Below are positions 18,201 through 28,900 of a stretch of DNA of 64,000 bases, in pieces. This stretch comes from Phoronis australis (Eukaryota; Phoronida; Phoronidae): contig NMRA01000326.1 in assembly GCA_002633005.1 (NCBI GenBank), forward strand, positions 437,972 to 501,971, written 5' to 3'. A model generated the notes under the pieces. The model was not told where the DNA came from. It made no database searches and worked only from the letters and a program-made list of their open reading frames with translations. The translations under genes and the position numbers were made by a program. Position 1 is the stretch's first letter. Every line of letters begins with the position of its first letter.

Positions 18201-21200
18201 TGATTGGTTAGTTTCGAGTCTGAGTCCGAGTCGAGTCCGAGCTCGGAGATTTAATTAGAAGGCAACTTTTTTCATGATATTTTTAGTAAAAATACGGTTC
18301 GTTGATTGTCCCAGACATATGCTTAGTTAATCACGGCTTTTCGTAATTTTGTTAATTAGTCGTGCACTGCTCCGGAAGTGACGTTTAGGGGGTTAAGAAT
18401 TTCCCGCCATTTTGTTTTCAGTGTGACTGTGTGACTTGTCGAGTCAGTCATCATTTTACTTCGATTGTGATAAGTTCGGTCCTCGTTTGCGTTTGTTTAC
18501 CAATCAGTCAACATGGTTGCTGCGTACTGGGTGTACTCATTGTCTCACGAGCATTTTGGGTACGCCATTACATCGCTTTTCGAAAGATGACTCACTCCGC
18601 GGTACTTGGCTCGTTCGTGTGAAAAATGCAGCGTTAGCCGTCCACGCCACGCACAAAGCAGTTGAGAATTACTGAGTAAGTGCATTTTTGCGGAAGCGAG
18701 AAGCCTCGCGAGCTGTGGCTTCATCTACTGTCATCCGGGAACTAGCAGTGATTCGCTCTGTGCTGGTGTTGTGTTCAGCGCAGAGCCTGTAAGCAGCCCT
18801 GCAGCAATGGTGAGTGGTGGGTTTGAATACAGACCCAGCAAGACACACAATGAGGAATATAGTTCGTCATCCAATGAACAGGCCGTTGAGCTAAACTTTG
18901 ATAAGTTTATTGTAGACTTGACTAAAGTTTTGCAGATATTTAGATGGTGCCAGGTGTGTGGCGAGGGAGTCACACGTCGGGATGTAAGCAGTTTCGGTGC
19001 CCAGCCCACCAACAGCATAGGCATTCCATTGAGGTCGGTATAACAGTGCACACCGTACACTTGCACCAAGAGGTCCCGCCACGTGTGTCCTCAGTCTCTG
19101 CCTCCTCTCGCTAAACAGCTGTCTGTGCGTATTCTGCCTCACTACACTCGGGCTTAAACATTAACCACTCACTGACTGTTCATGAAAAAATTCCCTCGTC
19201 ATCACTCATATGAACAATGTCTCCGTCACTCACGTTACTGTGCATGTGACATGGGTCGCCAACTCCAATCATTTTGAGGATACTACAAACTAAACGATCC
19301 CTAAATCCAACGTAAGTGAGTTCTCTAACAACCTAGCTAATCGTAGAATACTCGTCAGTGAGAAGTGGTGACGACAATTTTAGGAAACCAGCAAGAAATC
19401 AACAGTGGAACAGATCCTCATAGCAAACTCGAACGCAGAAACAAAATGGCGGGAAATTCTTAACCCCCGAAATGTCACTTGCGGAGTAGGACACCAATAA
19501 TTAATAAAATTACGGGAAGCCGTAATTATCTGAAACATATGCCTGGGATAATCAACGAACAGTATTTTCGGTAAAAATGACATGAAAAAGGTTTCTTTCT
19601 CCTTTAGGTCCTTGGCCGAGGTGTGATAAATGCCAACTGGTTTGCCTCTACCTGATGATTTATCATATTGTAAAGTGTATTGAATTTACAGTATAAAATA
19701 AATAATATTAACTTACAGTATAAAAATAAATAATAGTAACAACGACAACAATAATGATATGACATACAACTATTATATTCTTCAAATCAGAAATGGGTAT
19801 TAAGCATCTTTTAGATCGAATTTTTATACTTTTGTGTAATACATCGATTAGAGTTTCAACACATGTACTTCTGTAATGAATGGCCAACCTTCAAGATCAA
19901 AATGGAAGCCGTGAGTTAAGATAAGGCTGTGTTTGCGCAGGGATTATCAAAATTTCGAAGCAATTGTGAGTAACTTTTGTTGCAGATGAAAAGTCGTGGT
20001 GGTATCGTACTTTCGTCGCAGGTGGATTCTCGTTTAAATCTCCAAATTCACAGAGCAGGCCGAGCAGTTTGCCTAAAACACCGTCTCAAGAACGTCTAGA
20101 AATTGAGCGGAAGACACATGGCGGCGTGGTGTTCTTCAGAGACTACTATGCGCCGCTCTTGTTCAAGTGGCCGGTCAAGGCAATTACAGTTGTACTGTAC
20201 ATAGTGTACCTTGCATTCGCAATAGAGGGTTGCGCTGAACTGCAGGAAGGCTTGCAGCTGAAACACCTATACAATGAAGGCTCCTACGCTCTGGATCACC
20301 ACGACAACACCGTGCAATACTTCAACAATTACAGCTTGTACGTGAGCTTGATGTTTAACAGCAAGTCCACCGAGTACCTGTCTCAGCAGTTTTTCGACAC
20401 AGCCAATGAGCTAATTGACCTGTATAAAGACACCGGATACTTCCACGGCCGTGACTTCGCTATCTCATGCATTGGAGAGTTCCATAGCTATTACGAGAGA
20501 GCTGTCACCAATGCAACTAACAAAACAGACGACATGTTGAGGATGTTGGCAACCTTCATGCAGACACAGAGAGCCTTGGATATGAACTGCATGAAAGACA
20601 TAATTATGGACGAACGCAACCGCATCACAGCAACACGGCTCTTCATTCAATCCAAAGACTTGCAGAATTCTCAACGGCAGATGGAGATGATGTTGAAGTC
20701 GCGCGAGCTGGTGTCTTTGCCAAAGTACCGTGTGTACAATATTACTTCATACTCTCCTTGGTTTGTTTTCTACGACCAGTACGCTACCATAATACCGAAC
20801 ACGTTGTTCAACCTTTTTTACACCATCGTTTCTATGCTGTTCGTGTCGCTGTTGCTGATCCCAAGTCCGATCGTCTGTGTCTGGGTACTTATAGCGGTTG
20901 TATCGATATGTACGGGAATGATAGGCTTCATGGCTTACTGGAAGGTCAATATGGACTCTGTAGCCATGATCAACGTCATTATGAGCGTTTGCTTTAGTGT
21001 CGACTTTTCCGCTCATATTGCTTACACATTCACATTATGTGAAGCTGACGACGTCGACAATAGAATGAAAATTGTCTTGTCACGAGTGGGCGTGCCTATC
21101 ACCATGTCAAGTGTGTCCACGTTGGTCGGTGTGGCCTTGCTATATTTATCCAGCGCATACGTTGTACAAGTGTTTTTTAAGATAATGTTTTTAGTTATCA

Positions 21201-21550
21201 TCTTTGGCACTTTTCACGGCTTATTAGTCATGCCGATACTTTTGAACCTAACCTATACACTGTTCTCAAGAAAAAAGAAATCTGATGCAGCTAATCAGGA
21301 CGATAACCCGTTGCAACTGACACAGAGCCGAGATGAAACCAACAGCAAGAACAATGAAGGAAAATCAAACCTCGTTCAGTCTCATGAACAAGCAGAGGCA
21401 GAAACAAAAAAACAATCCGACAAAAATGTTGTTGAAGACAATGATAGGACTTCAAAGGTTGATCAACCGGATGAACCTCGTATGTCAGATGGCTTATTTC
21501 TGGTCCAGCCGTGCAAAGATATTTCTAAGCAAGACATACCCTCAAATTGA
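15237..21550 (+). CDS. Patched domain-containing protein (PTCHD3-like), complete, 3 exons
   Basis: Patched-domain proteins are twelve-span RND-type membrane transporters acting on sterols or other lipids. Three exons join in phase: 15237-16254, 17148-17483 and 19986-21550, giving 972 residues, a normal length for the family. An N-terminal membrane span (about residues 18-45) is followed by a large extracellular loop. The sterol-sensing-like block comes next, and its fourth span carries the acidic motif AIGVDDMFVLLAAW across the exon 1/2 junction. A second extracellular loop and second five-span block carry the matching CFSVDFSAHIAY. The GxxxDD and xVDF acids correspond to the proton-relay positions of RND proteins. 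The tail is hydrophilic, Lys/Glu/Asn-rich and not conserved. The start was chosen because it precedes the usual short cytoplasmic leader. Intron 2 contains a decayed Kolobok-type element. Confidence 0.93.
16255..17147. other. PTCHD intron 1, nothing else recognised
   Basis: The intron begins gttagt and ends ggtag. It is AT-rich at 16430-16560 and no repeat family was identified. The exons on either side join at phase 1 to restore the GVDD motif. Confidence 0.7.
18255..19606 (+). mobile_element. Kolobok-type TTAA element, copy C (most decayed), in PTCHD intron 2
   Basis: The left end (ttaattagaaggcaac, TTAA at 18251-18254) and right end (ggtttctttctccttta) are inverted copies of the termini of the intact element at 45824-47775, and the homology runs about 150 bp inward on both sides. 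The THAP gene is unrecognisable apart from decayed fragments. A middle segment (18771-19005, with FDKFIVDLTKVLQIFRWCQ) matches the other copies. At about 19005 the sequence jumps directly into the reverse-strand P2X7-like ORF. The element is 1.35 kb, non-autonomous, and older than the other two copies judging by substitutions and indels. Confidence 0.85.
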
Positions 21551-21767
21551 GCGAGGACACATGGTGTCAGTTATTGAACCGATTGAACTGCTTGTTGGCG
21601 AAATGTGTTATAAAACGTCTACTGACCTATGACTGGATCTTTTTAGAGGATCTGCCTCGTTGGTTGCAGTGACTAGTTCATTGAAATGTCACGCACGCGA
21701 GGACTGTATGGCCCCTCTTGCAGAAACATGTGAATACTTCGTCAATGAGTGTGAGGTGTAACTCCAA

Positions 21768-21773
21768 AATAAA
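21768..21773 (+). promoter_or_regulatory. Poly(A) signal of the PTCHD gene
   Basis: AATAAA lies 218 bp after the stop codon, before the downstream transposon copy begins at 21926. Confidence 0.7.
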
Positions 21774-22163
21774 TATACTTTTTGACGCATTAGATGTTTG
21801 GTGGGGGCTCTGATTAGTAACGACCTACTAATCGGAAATTAGCTAAACTGTGTGTGGCATTACTAATGTATTGGAAGGTATTTTTCGTAATCCAATTTCT
21901 TAACTATAAACTCGCTCGCCATTAAAGGAGAAGGCAACCTTTTTCCATGTCAGTTTGAGCTAAAATAAGGTTGGTTGGTTATCCTAGACATATTTTCCAC
22001 TTAATTACAGCTTTTCGTAATTTTTTTAATTACTCGGAGGCAACCATTTCGCGCCAATTTCTTTTCATATAGTCTGACTGTGAGAGCTGCCGAGTCAGTC
22101 ATTGTTCTACCTCGGTTGTGTTAAGTTCCGTCGTCGTTTGCTTTCATTTACTAGTCAGTGAAT

Positions 22164-22942
22164 ATGCCACACTGTTGCTGCGTACCAGGAAGTACTAATT
22201 ATCGGCTCACGCGCGCTTTGGGAGTACCTTTGCATCGCTTTCCGATGGATGACACACTTTGCCGTACTTGGCTCGTTCGTGTGAAGAACGCAGCGTTACC
22301 CGTCCACGCAACGGAGAATTACCGTGTGTGTGGCAAGCACTTTCTGCCGTCCGATTACGAAAGGGATTTGTACGTTGAACTGATGAAGGTCCCTGCGAAA
22401 CAACGTCTGAAGAAGGTTGTCATTCACTCTGTGTTGATTCCCGGCAGTGCCCCGTCGCCACCCTCGAGAAGTGCGTATTTGAAGCGAGAAGCCTCGCGAG
22501 CTGTGGCCAGTACAGTGACTGGAGCCAGTGAAGGCACTTCATCTACTGCCGGTCACCCGTGCCTCCGAACGTACCTCAGAGCGTGCAATTCCTGGAACCA
22601 GTAGTGATTCGCTCGGTGCTGTTTTCTCCAGCCCAGAGCCTCTAAGCAGCCCTGCAGCGATATTGAGTAGTGGGAGTGATTACAGGCTCAGTTCGACACC
22701 CAGTGAAGAGGACAGTGAACAGATCGGTGAGCCAAACTTAGATAAGTTTATTGTGGACTTGTCTAAAGTGTTGGAGTTATTTAGAAGGTGCCAGGTATGT
22801 GGCGAGGGAGTCACACGACACGATGTAAGCAGTTTGGGTGCTCAGGTCACCATCCAGTGGGAGTGTGTCGCGGGACACTCTGGCAAGTGGGACAGTTGTT
22901 CCTCTGTCCGTGGTATGCCGGAGGTCCACTTAACCATGTCCA
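22164..22942 (+). pseudogene. THAP-domain transposase N-terminal part (element copy A), frameshifted and truncated
   Basis: The ATG at 22164 opens a THAP zinc finger: an N-terminal cysteine cluster (MPHCCCVPGSTNYRLTR), HRFPMDD, the conserved Trp (RTWLVRV) and VCGKHF. The fourth N-terminal Cys position is changed to Ser relative to copy B, and four residues before ENYRVCGKH are missing. A frameshift at about 22530-22550 moves the reading frame. The second block continues with FRRCQVCGEGV and a Trp/Cys-rich segment ending at HLTMS, where the sequence jumps into the opposing ORF. THAP domains bind DNA site-specifically; in Kolobok elements they are fused to the transposase. Confidence 0.8.
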
Positions 22943-23237
22943 ATAGTGGCTTGGCCTCGTCGAACTCTGAACACCACAAGCATTCCATTGAGGTAGGCAT
23001 AACAACGCACACAGTGCATTTGCACCAAGATGTGTCACCATGTCTGTCCTCAGTAGCCGCCTCGTTTCTCTCAACAGCTGCCTGTGCCTGTGCGTACTCT
23101 GCCTCGTTATACTCGGGCTCAAACATGTACCCACCCACTGAATGTCCGTGAAAAAATTCCTCGTCACCACTGCTGTGAAAAAGGTCTCCGTCACTCACAC
23201 TACTGTCACTGTGATACGGGTCACCGACTCCAGCCAT
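22942..23237 (-). pseudogene. P2X7 ballast-like ORF fragment (element copy A)
   Basis: Reading right to left from an ATG at 23237, an acidic Ser/Asp/Glu-rich leader is followed by TSWCKCTVCVVMPTSMECLW and CSEFDEAK. The pattern W-C-x-C-x2-C-x3-MPT-x3-E-C-x2-C-x-E resembles the cysteine-rich start of the cytoplasmic 'ballast' domain of vertebrate P2X7 receptors, which is also found in many invertebrate proteins without a channel. One Cys of the expected CC pair is Trp here. The ORF is cut after FDEAKPLLD by the internal deletion. There is no membrane span, so this is not a receptor. Confidence 0.75.
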
Positions 23238-23639
23238 TTTCAGCTTACAACACACTAAACAATCCCTAAATCCAACGTAAATTCTCTACTAACCTATCTT
23301 GCCGCAGAATACTCGCCGATGGAAAGTGGTGGCGACAATTGTTGAAAAACAGCACAAAACAAAAGTAGAATAGAACAGATTCGCACGGTAAAGTCAACGC
23401 AAAACCAAGTGGCGGGAAAGGCTTGCTTCCTAAAACGTCACTCCCGGAGTAGCGGACGAGTAATCTATAAAATTACGAAAAGCTGTAATTAAGTGGAAAA
23501 TATGTCTAGGATAACCAAACAACCTTATTTTAGCTCAAAATGACATGGAAAACAATTTTGATTGAAATCACATCGTCATTTTGTGCACGCAATCTCGTTC
23601 CTCATAACACATTTCATAACGTCGGAGCCATTCAATAAA

Positions 23640-24790
23640 CCAAACATATTGAAAAGAAGATAACAAAGCAGAGTTTGTCAATCAGCAGCATTCCTTTGAA
23701 GCAGAACGTATTGGTGAAATGTTAAATAATGATAACATCAATGAAGCCACAGACAATATTCGTGATTTAATTAAGCTCTGTCGATCAGCAGCAGGTATGA
23801 GATGCAATTCACGGTCAACTAAACATAAAAGCAATGCTTAGTTTGACCAATACTGTTTAAATAATAAACGGGAAACTCGTAGGTGTCTAGGAAATTGCAT
23901 AAAAAATCAGTTGAAAATCAGACTCTCTACATACTTCAACGGGGAATATATCAAGCTTTATTAAATACTAAAAACATGCCTTTTTTGGACGTGAAAGTTT
24001 AGAAATTCATTCAATCTTTAAATGCCTCAGACTCAATTTTTTTGGAAATTTGTAAAAAACCAAGAGATACATTAAGACATAAGACGTCTAGTGACCAGTG
24101 GTTTCATACCTTTGGAAATGGGCACAGCAGTTGCTTTAAGAAAGTCGTTTGAGTAATGAGTACATTCAGTTTGGTATATTTGTCAAAGAGTTTTTAAGTC
24201 GCGCAAACTTGACTCTACAAGTTCCGCAAATGGTACTGAGGGAAATTTTGGAAAGTACTCTGGATAAAGAGAACACGATTGATGAAATCAAAGTGGGTAT
24301 AAACCAGATAAAAAAACGATAAATCTGTAGGTGTGGATGGAATTTAGTTAGAGTTTTAGAAATATTGCGCCTCTTTCTTTCCACAAACCCTCCAGTTGTT
24401 ATTCAATCGTATTATAAATACAGGTATTTACCAACAGCTTGGAGTCAAGGGGTAATTGTGCCATTGTTCAAGAAAGGTAAAAGAGATTCGGCTGAAAACT
24501 ATAGCGACATAACATGAATGGAAGTTGTAAACAAAGTTTTCTCACAAGTGTTAGTCAACATATTACAGGAATGATCTAACGAGAACGACACAGTAAATGA
24601 AAACAAGGCTGGGTCCCGGAAAGCGTATTCCACGGTATATTTTAAGTACACTGATAAATAAATTGTATTTCAAAAAGTAGAGGTAGATTTTATTGTCTTT
24701 TTGTGGACTTTCAAAAACCTTTTGGTATAACTGGTAAAGCGTATAATGTTTTACAATCCATGTATGAAAATATTTGTTACTGCAGACACA
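23640..24790 (+). mobile_element. Fossil non-LTR retrotransposon (LINE), decayed
   Basis: Several frames and in-frame stops interrupt recognisable pieces in the right order. They are an endonuclease-RT linker (ATDNIRDLIKLC; NKRETRRCLGNC), an RT palm/finger region (IDEIKVGINQIKK; AWSQGVIVPLFKKGKRDSAE; EVVNKVFSQVLVNILQE; ENKAG.RKAYST) and CLFVDFQKPFG, the equivalent of the (Y/F)VDF(x)KAFD step. Before the YADD region the sequence runs into unrelated DNA and a TA repeat. The clade cannot be fixed from this; the copy is old and inactive. Confidence 0.8.
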
Positions 24791-24837
24791 ATCTGTTGTG
24801 TTTTGATATATCTATACATATATCTATACATATATAT

Positions 24838-24849
<12 letters not shown>

Positions 24850-24912
<63 letters not shown>
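24850..24912. repeat. (TA)n microsatellite, about 31 copies
   Basis: A pure TA dinucleotide run is preceded by imperfect 'tatacatatatc' steps from 24807. The ORFs of alternating Tyr/Ile on both strands come from this repeat. Confidence 0.97.
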
Positions 24913-24915
<3 letters not shown>

Positions 24916-24919
24916 TTTC

Positions 24920-25930
24920 ATTACCCATATTGTATATTTGAAGTGCCCCCAGATCTTGGACACGTCACGTGATACTGGCATTTAAAAGCTCGCCAGTTCT
25001 GAGTGCTCTGTAAGCATTAGACTGTGACCACCCTTTCTAGCTGGCTCAGTAGAGATGGTGTAGCTCCTTTAGGACCTTCATACGCTGTAAGATTTTCGGC
25101 AAATTATGCCTCACACTGTAACATCAAAGTCATGTTGTTATAAATATCAAGCATTTTCTTCGAACAGTCTCTCGTTCAGTTCCCAAAATCGGTAACTGGC
25201 CATTTTTACACTCCGCACGCCAGGGATATGACGTCATACCACCTATCGCGCGCAATGTTAAAATGGCTTATTCTTGTTACTTACTACTTCAGTTACATCG
25301 AAGTAAAAAATGTGAAGGTTCTTATTAAGTGATTTAAAAAAGATCTACATTGGGATCTTGACGTGTGAAGCTTACTCAAATCCTTCATCCTTACAGCTTC
25401 CTAATTTTTGATTGTCGTGCTTGTCAAATCCAGATTTAACTGCTAAATGTAATTCTCAATTACCTTGACAATTTGAAACCCATGCGTCCAATATTTTTAA
25501 GAAATGACATTCTTTACCCACTATAATCTCACATTTTGGTTACTCGGTGCTCATGTCATTATGCTGCTGTGCTTCACAATGAACTTGTTCTGTATTTTGT
25601 TGACCGTTGTTTTACAACGCCCAATACTATTCAACACGTGACATTTTAATACGTCACACTTGATGTTACAGATAGTGTGCAAACTAACACATGGGATTGT
25701 TTAAATACCTGATTTACCCACACCGAGAAAAAATAAATTGCAAGATAAAAGTGGTAATGACGTGTTCACCTACAGTTCAAGGTCCACTGGATTTTATTTC
25801 TTTACACTGCTCTGCAGTTTGTCAAAAGGAGCCACAAGCACCCAGGTACGCAGTTGACGTATGCATTTCAATGCACGTGGCTTTTCACAAGCGTCAGTTG
25901 CTGGGTTTATCTTATTTCCCCCGACAATAT
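24920..25930. other. Intergenic region upstream of the glucanase gene
   Basis: No exon or repeat family was recognised. The last ~300 bp are expected to hold the promoter. Short ORFs at 25691-26090 overlap the promoter and first exon in other frames and are not supported. Confidence 0.5.
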
Positions 25931-25935
25931 CGTGC

Positions 25936-25944
25936 TATATAAAG
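25936..25944 (+). promoter_or_regulatory. TATA box of the glucanase gene
   Basis: TATATAAAG lies 41 bp before the start codon at 25985. Transcription would begin near 25966-25975, where 'ttacacactcag' offers an initiator-like site, leaving a 5' UTR of only 10-20 nt. A strong TATA box fits an inducible secreted-protein gene; that regulation is inferred. Confidence 0.65.
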
Positions 25945-25984
25945 AGCAAAATTGTTGCACCAGTGTTACACACTCAGAGCAAGT

Positions 25985-28900
25985 ATGCTGTATACGGTGG
26001 CTTTGTTGTGCTTTATCAGCGCTTCACAAGCGGCTGTATCGAGACCAAACATTATTGAGCTTTCGCCTCGTGGTATCAGGTTCGAAATAAACGGTAGGTT
26101 TTACTTGTATACGCTACGTGGTTACCTCTGATTCAGTGCAACGTCATTGGTTGTGTCAAAAGAATTCACCAAGTGTGCTATCTACATGGCGTGAAAAAAG
26201 GGAAAACAATGAACCACAGACAAAATAAGATATGGTGATGTTTTGGACCCAGTAAACTATCTATCTATTATTGTGTAACAGGAGTGCCCTGGACATGATT
26301 ATGTAAGTGAGATATATGCGCCCTCTAGTGGTCAAGCTGTGTATTACGTATGGAATTTTCCTATGATGTTGAGTCCTTTGGACATGGCCAAATATGGTCA
26401 GAAGCTAGGAGCTATGGGCCTTGCCCTTCAGATCGTGTCTGATTGGTTGAAATTGTGTACTTAAGCTTTGTCTCTGTCAGACACGAGGAGTCCAGTCGCA
26501 GAGTTCAAGGAGCAAACATTAACACTTTCACTCACACCAAATTACAACTGTTTGTGCAGCTTTCGGGCTCCTCCCGAACTTGGTTGCCAACAGTTTAGCC
26601 CCATGCAATTCTCGGGCTCCTCCCGAGCTTGATTGCATCTCACCTTTCGGATCTGAATAACCAAATTGCCCCGTTCTTGCACACACAACTATTAATCAGC
26701 GACTGGCTTGCCCGTGTATCAGAACTGTATAAATCACAACGCTGCGATACTAAATCATGGAACAACTGGATTGCTTGTAAGTGTGGAATATTGTAGTTAT
26801 ATATTCTTACAATAAACCCATGTATTATTCACCAACTTTTAGTTTTCAACATCACCCTCAGTCCGCACCGGGCTCGTAAAATCGGGGCGCCTTGGTCGTA
26901 GATACCGCCCCCGTTACAATTGTATAACAAAATGATTGAGAACATTAAAAATTAGTTTGGTTTTTAGGATCATTTGTTATTCCCTGATTTTTTTTGTACA
27001 GATAGTCCTGGTGTACGGCTGGTAGCAGTTCACTTTAATGTCAACAAACCACTGTCAGGAACACGAGCTGGTGATTGGAACGTCGACATTCGGTCCAAGA
27101 CAAGTAAGCAACATGCACGGCTGCAGGCGCTCGATAAGCGGACAACGGGCCCTGCACAAACGGTCAACGGGCCCTGCAGAAAGGCAAAAATGTCGCAATG
27201 TCGAAATTTGGAGCACGGTTGCTTCTCGATGCAGCCTTGGTGCAAAGCTATACATTAAATGTGTAGCTAGCTGTATTTTAACGATAGTCATCATACAACT
27301 AACTGGTTGGCTAAGTATTAGTTAGCTGTAGTTTGACGGTAGTCTTCATATAACTAACTGACTGGCTAAGTGGTATCTAACTGTATTTTGACTATAGTCT
27401 TCATACAGCTAACTGACTGGCTAAGTGGTATCTAGCTGTATTTTGGCGATAGTCTTCATATAACTAACTGACTGGCTAAGTGGTATCTAACTGTATTTTG
27501 ACGATAGTCTTTTGGCTAGCTAAGTGGTACTTAGGTGTATTTTGACGATAGTCATCATACAACTAAATGACTGGCTAAGTGGTACCTAGCTGTATTTTGA
27601 CGATAGTCTTCATACAGTTAACTGGCTGGGTAGGTTCGAAGCAACATGTCTCACCCTGTCTGCATGAATGGCCAGCTCTGACACTTTTAAGGGTAAATGA
27701 GCTATATCTCCGAAATTAGTACCCGCTGACACCAAACTCCTTTATCCGACTACAACTTTCCCAAATACGCAGACTTGGTCAATGAAAATAGTGTGCTATT
27801 ATGAACAAAGACGTTATTTTGGACACTCAAGGAAAAACTGATCCTTAAGAACTTGTTTTCTTGTGTTAGTTGACGCCAATAGTTTAATTGCAGGGTTCAA
27901 ATCTACGAGTTAATGAAGACCTAGTATTGTATAGAACTACGCATTTCCTTCATTTCCATTCTTATTAAAACCTAACCACTGGCACACTTGCATGTTTGCC
28001 ACGGCTTCCGTGCCCAGCCTGTGGCACTGCTAGACAGGTGCACCGAATGCAAGAAACAAATGTCGAGGTATGGTAAAAATAGTTGTATTATACATTTTAT
28101 GTAAAGATACAACGAATGTTTGTCTTCGTTTTCATTTAAAGCAAATTCATTCCTACGCATTTAAAAAAACACAAGTGCTGCCAATTCTAACTAAGTGTAA
28201 AAAGTTGATAAATAACTCCAAAAATTAAGTGGAAAAACCTGACACGAGATTGTTCTACTGGACTTTCACCCCAATATGACGTACTTCAGTATTTCAGGCG
28301 GCAACACAAGTCTTGTTGTGACCAGTCCCTCTCCAAGTGCTGTGGTCACTCGAGATCGAACTCGAAATTGCTTTCGTCATTTCCGTTTCACTTTTTGTGA
28401 GTGCAAGAAAAATTTTGATTATCCAGTGCTCAAGAACATTGTGGTTTATGAAAATGTGATTCTAGTAGAATAGAAAAGGACAAAATTAATCTCGAGTAAA
28501 ATTAAAGATTTGACCCTGACCCTGTTGCTTTCAATATGGTTTGTATTCTTTCACAAGGTGGTGTGTTAGCATCTTGAAACATATTCCTCTATTGTACCCC
28601 CCCCCCAGCTATTCCTAGATCTTTAGTGACTGTTGCCAAGGCTTAAGCCTAATCGTCTTCTACAAACAAATCACAATCTAGCACAGTATAGAAACTAATG
28701 ATCTTCAAATGTTTCATATACTTTACTGGTTACATATTTTTTGATTCGCCACCTATGAAAATTTTTTGAAAACAGAGCGATTTAAACAGGTATGAAGCCA
28801 CTGACTTTCATTCATCATAAATCGTCATATTGGTGACAATGCCTTGTGTCTTGAAGTCAGAAAAGCAAACGAAATTCCAAGACAGGTGGTGCATCAGCTT

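Larger units (their letters stand above)
21926..23553 (+). mobile_element. Kolobok-type TTAA element, copy A
   Basis: TTAA (21922-21925) precedes the left terminus aggagaaggcaacc. A long inverted repeat matches 23400-23553 on the right, where the last ~20 bp are lost or mutated. Inside are a + strand THAP ORF and a − strand P2X7-like ORF that converge at about 22942. The size of 1.63 kb is too short for a complete transposase, so this is an internally deleted, non-autonomous derivative. It starts 375 bp downstream of the PTCHD stop codon. Confidence 0.9.
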
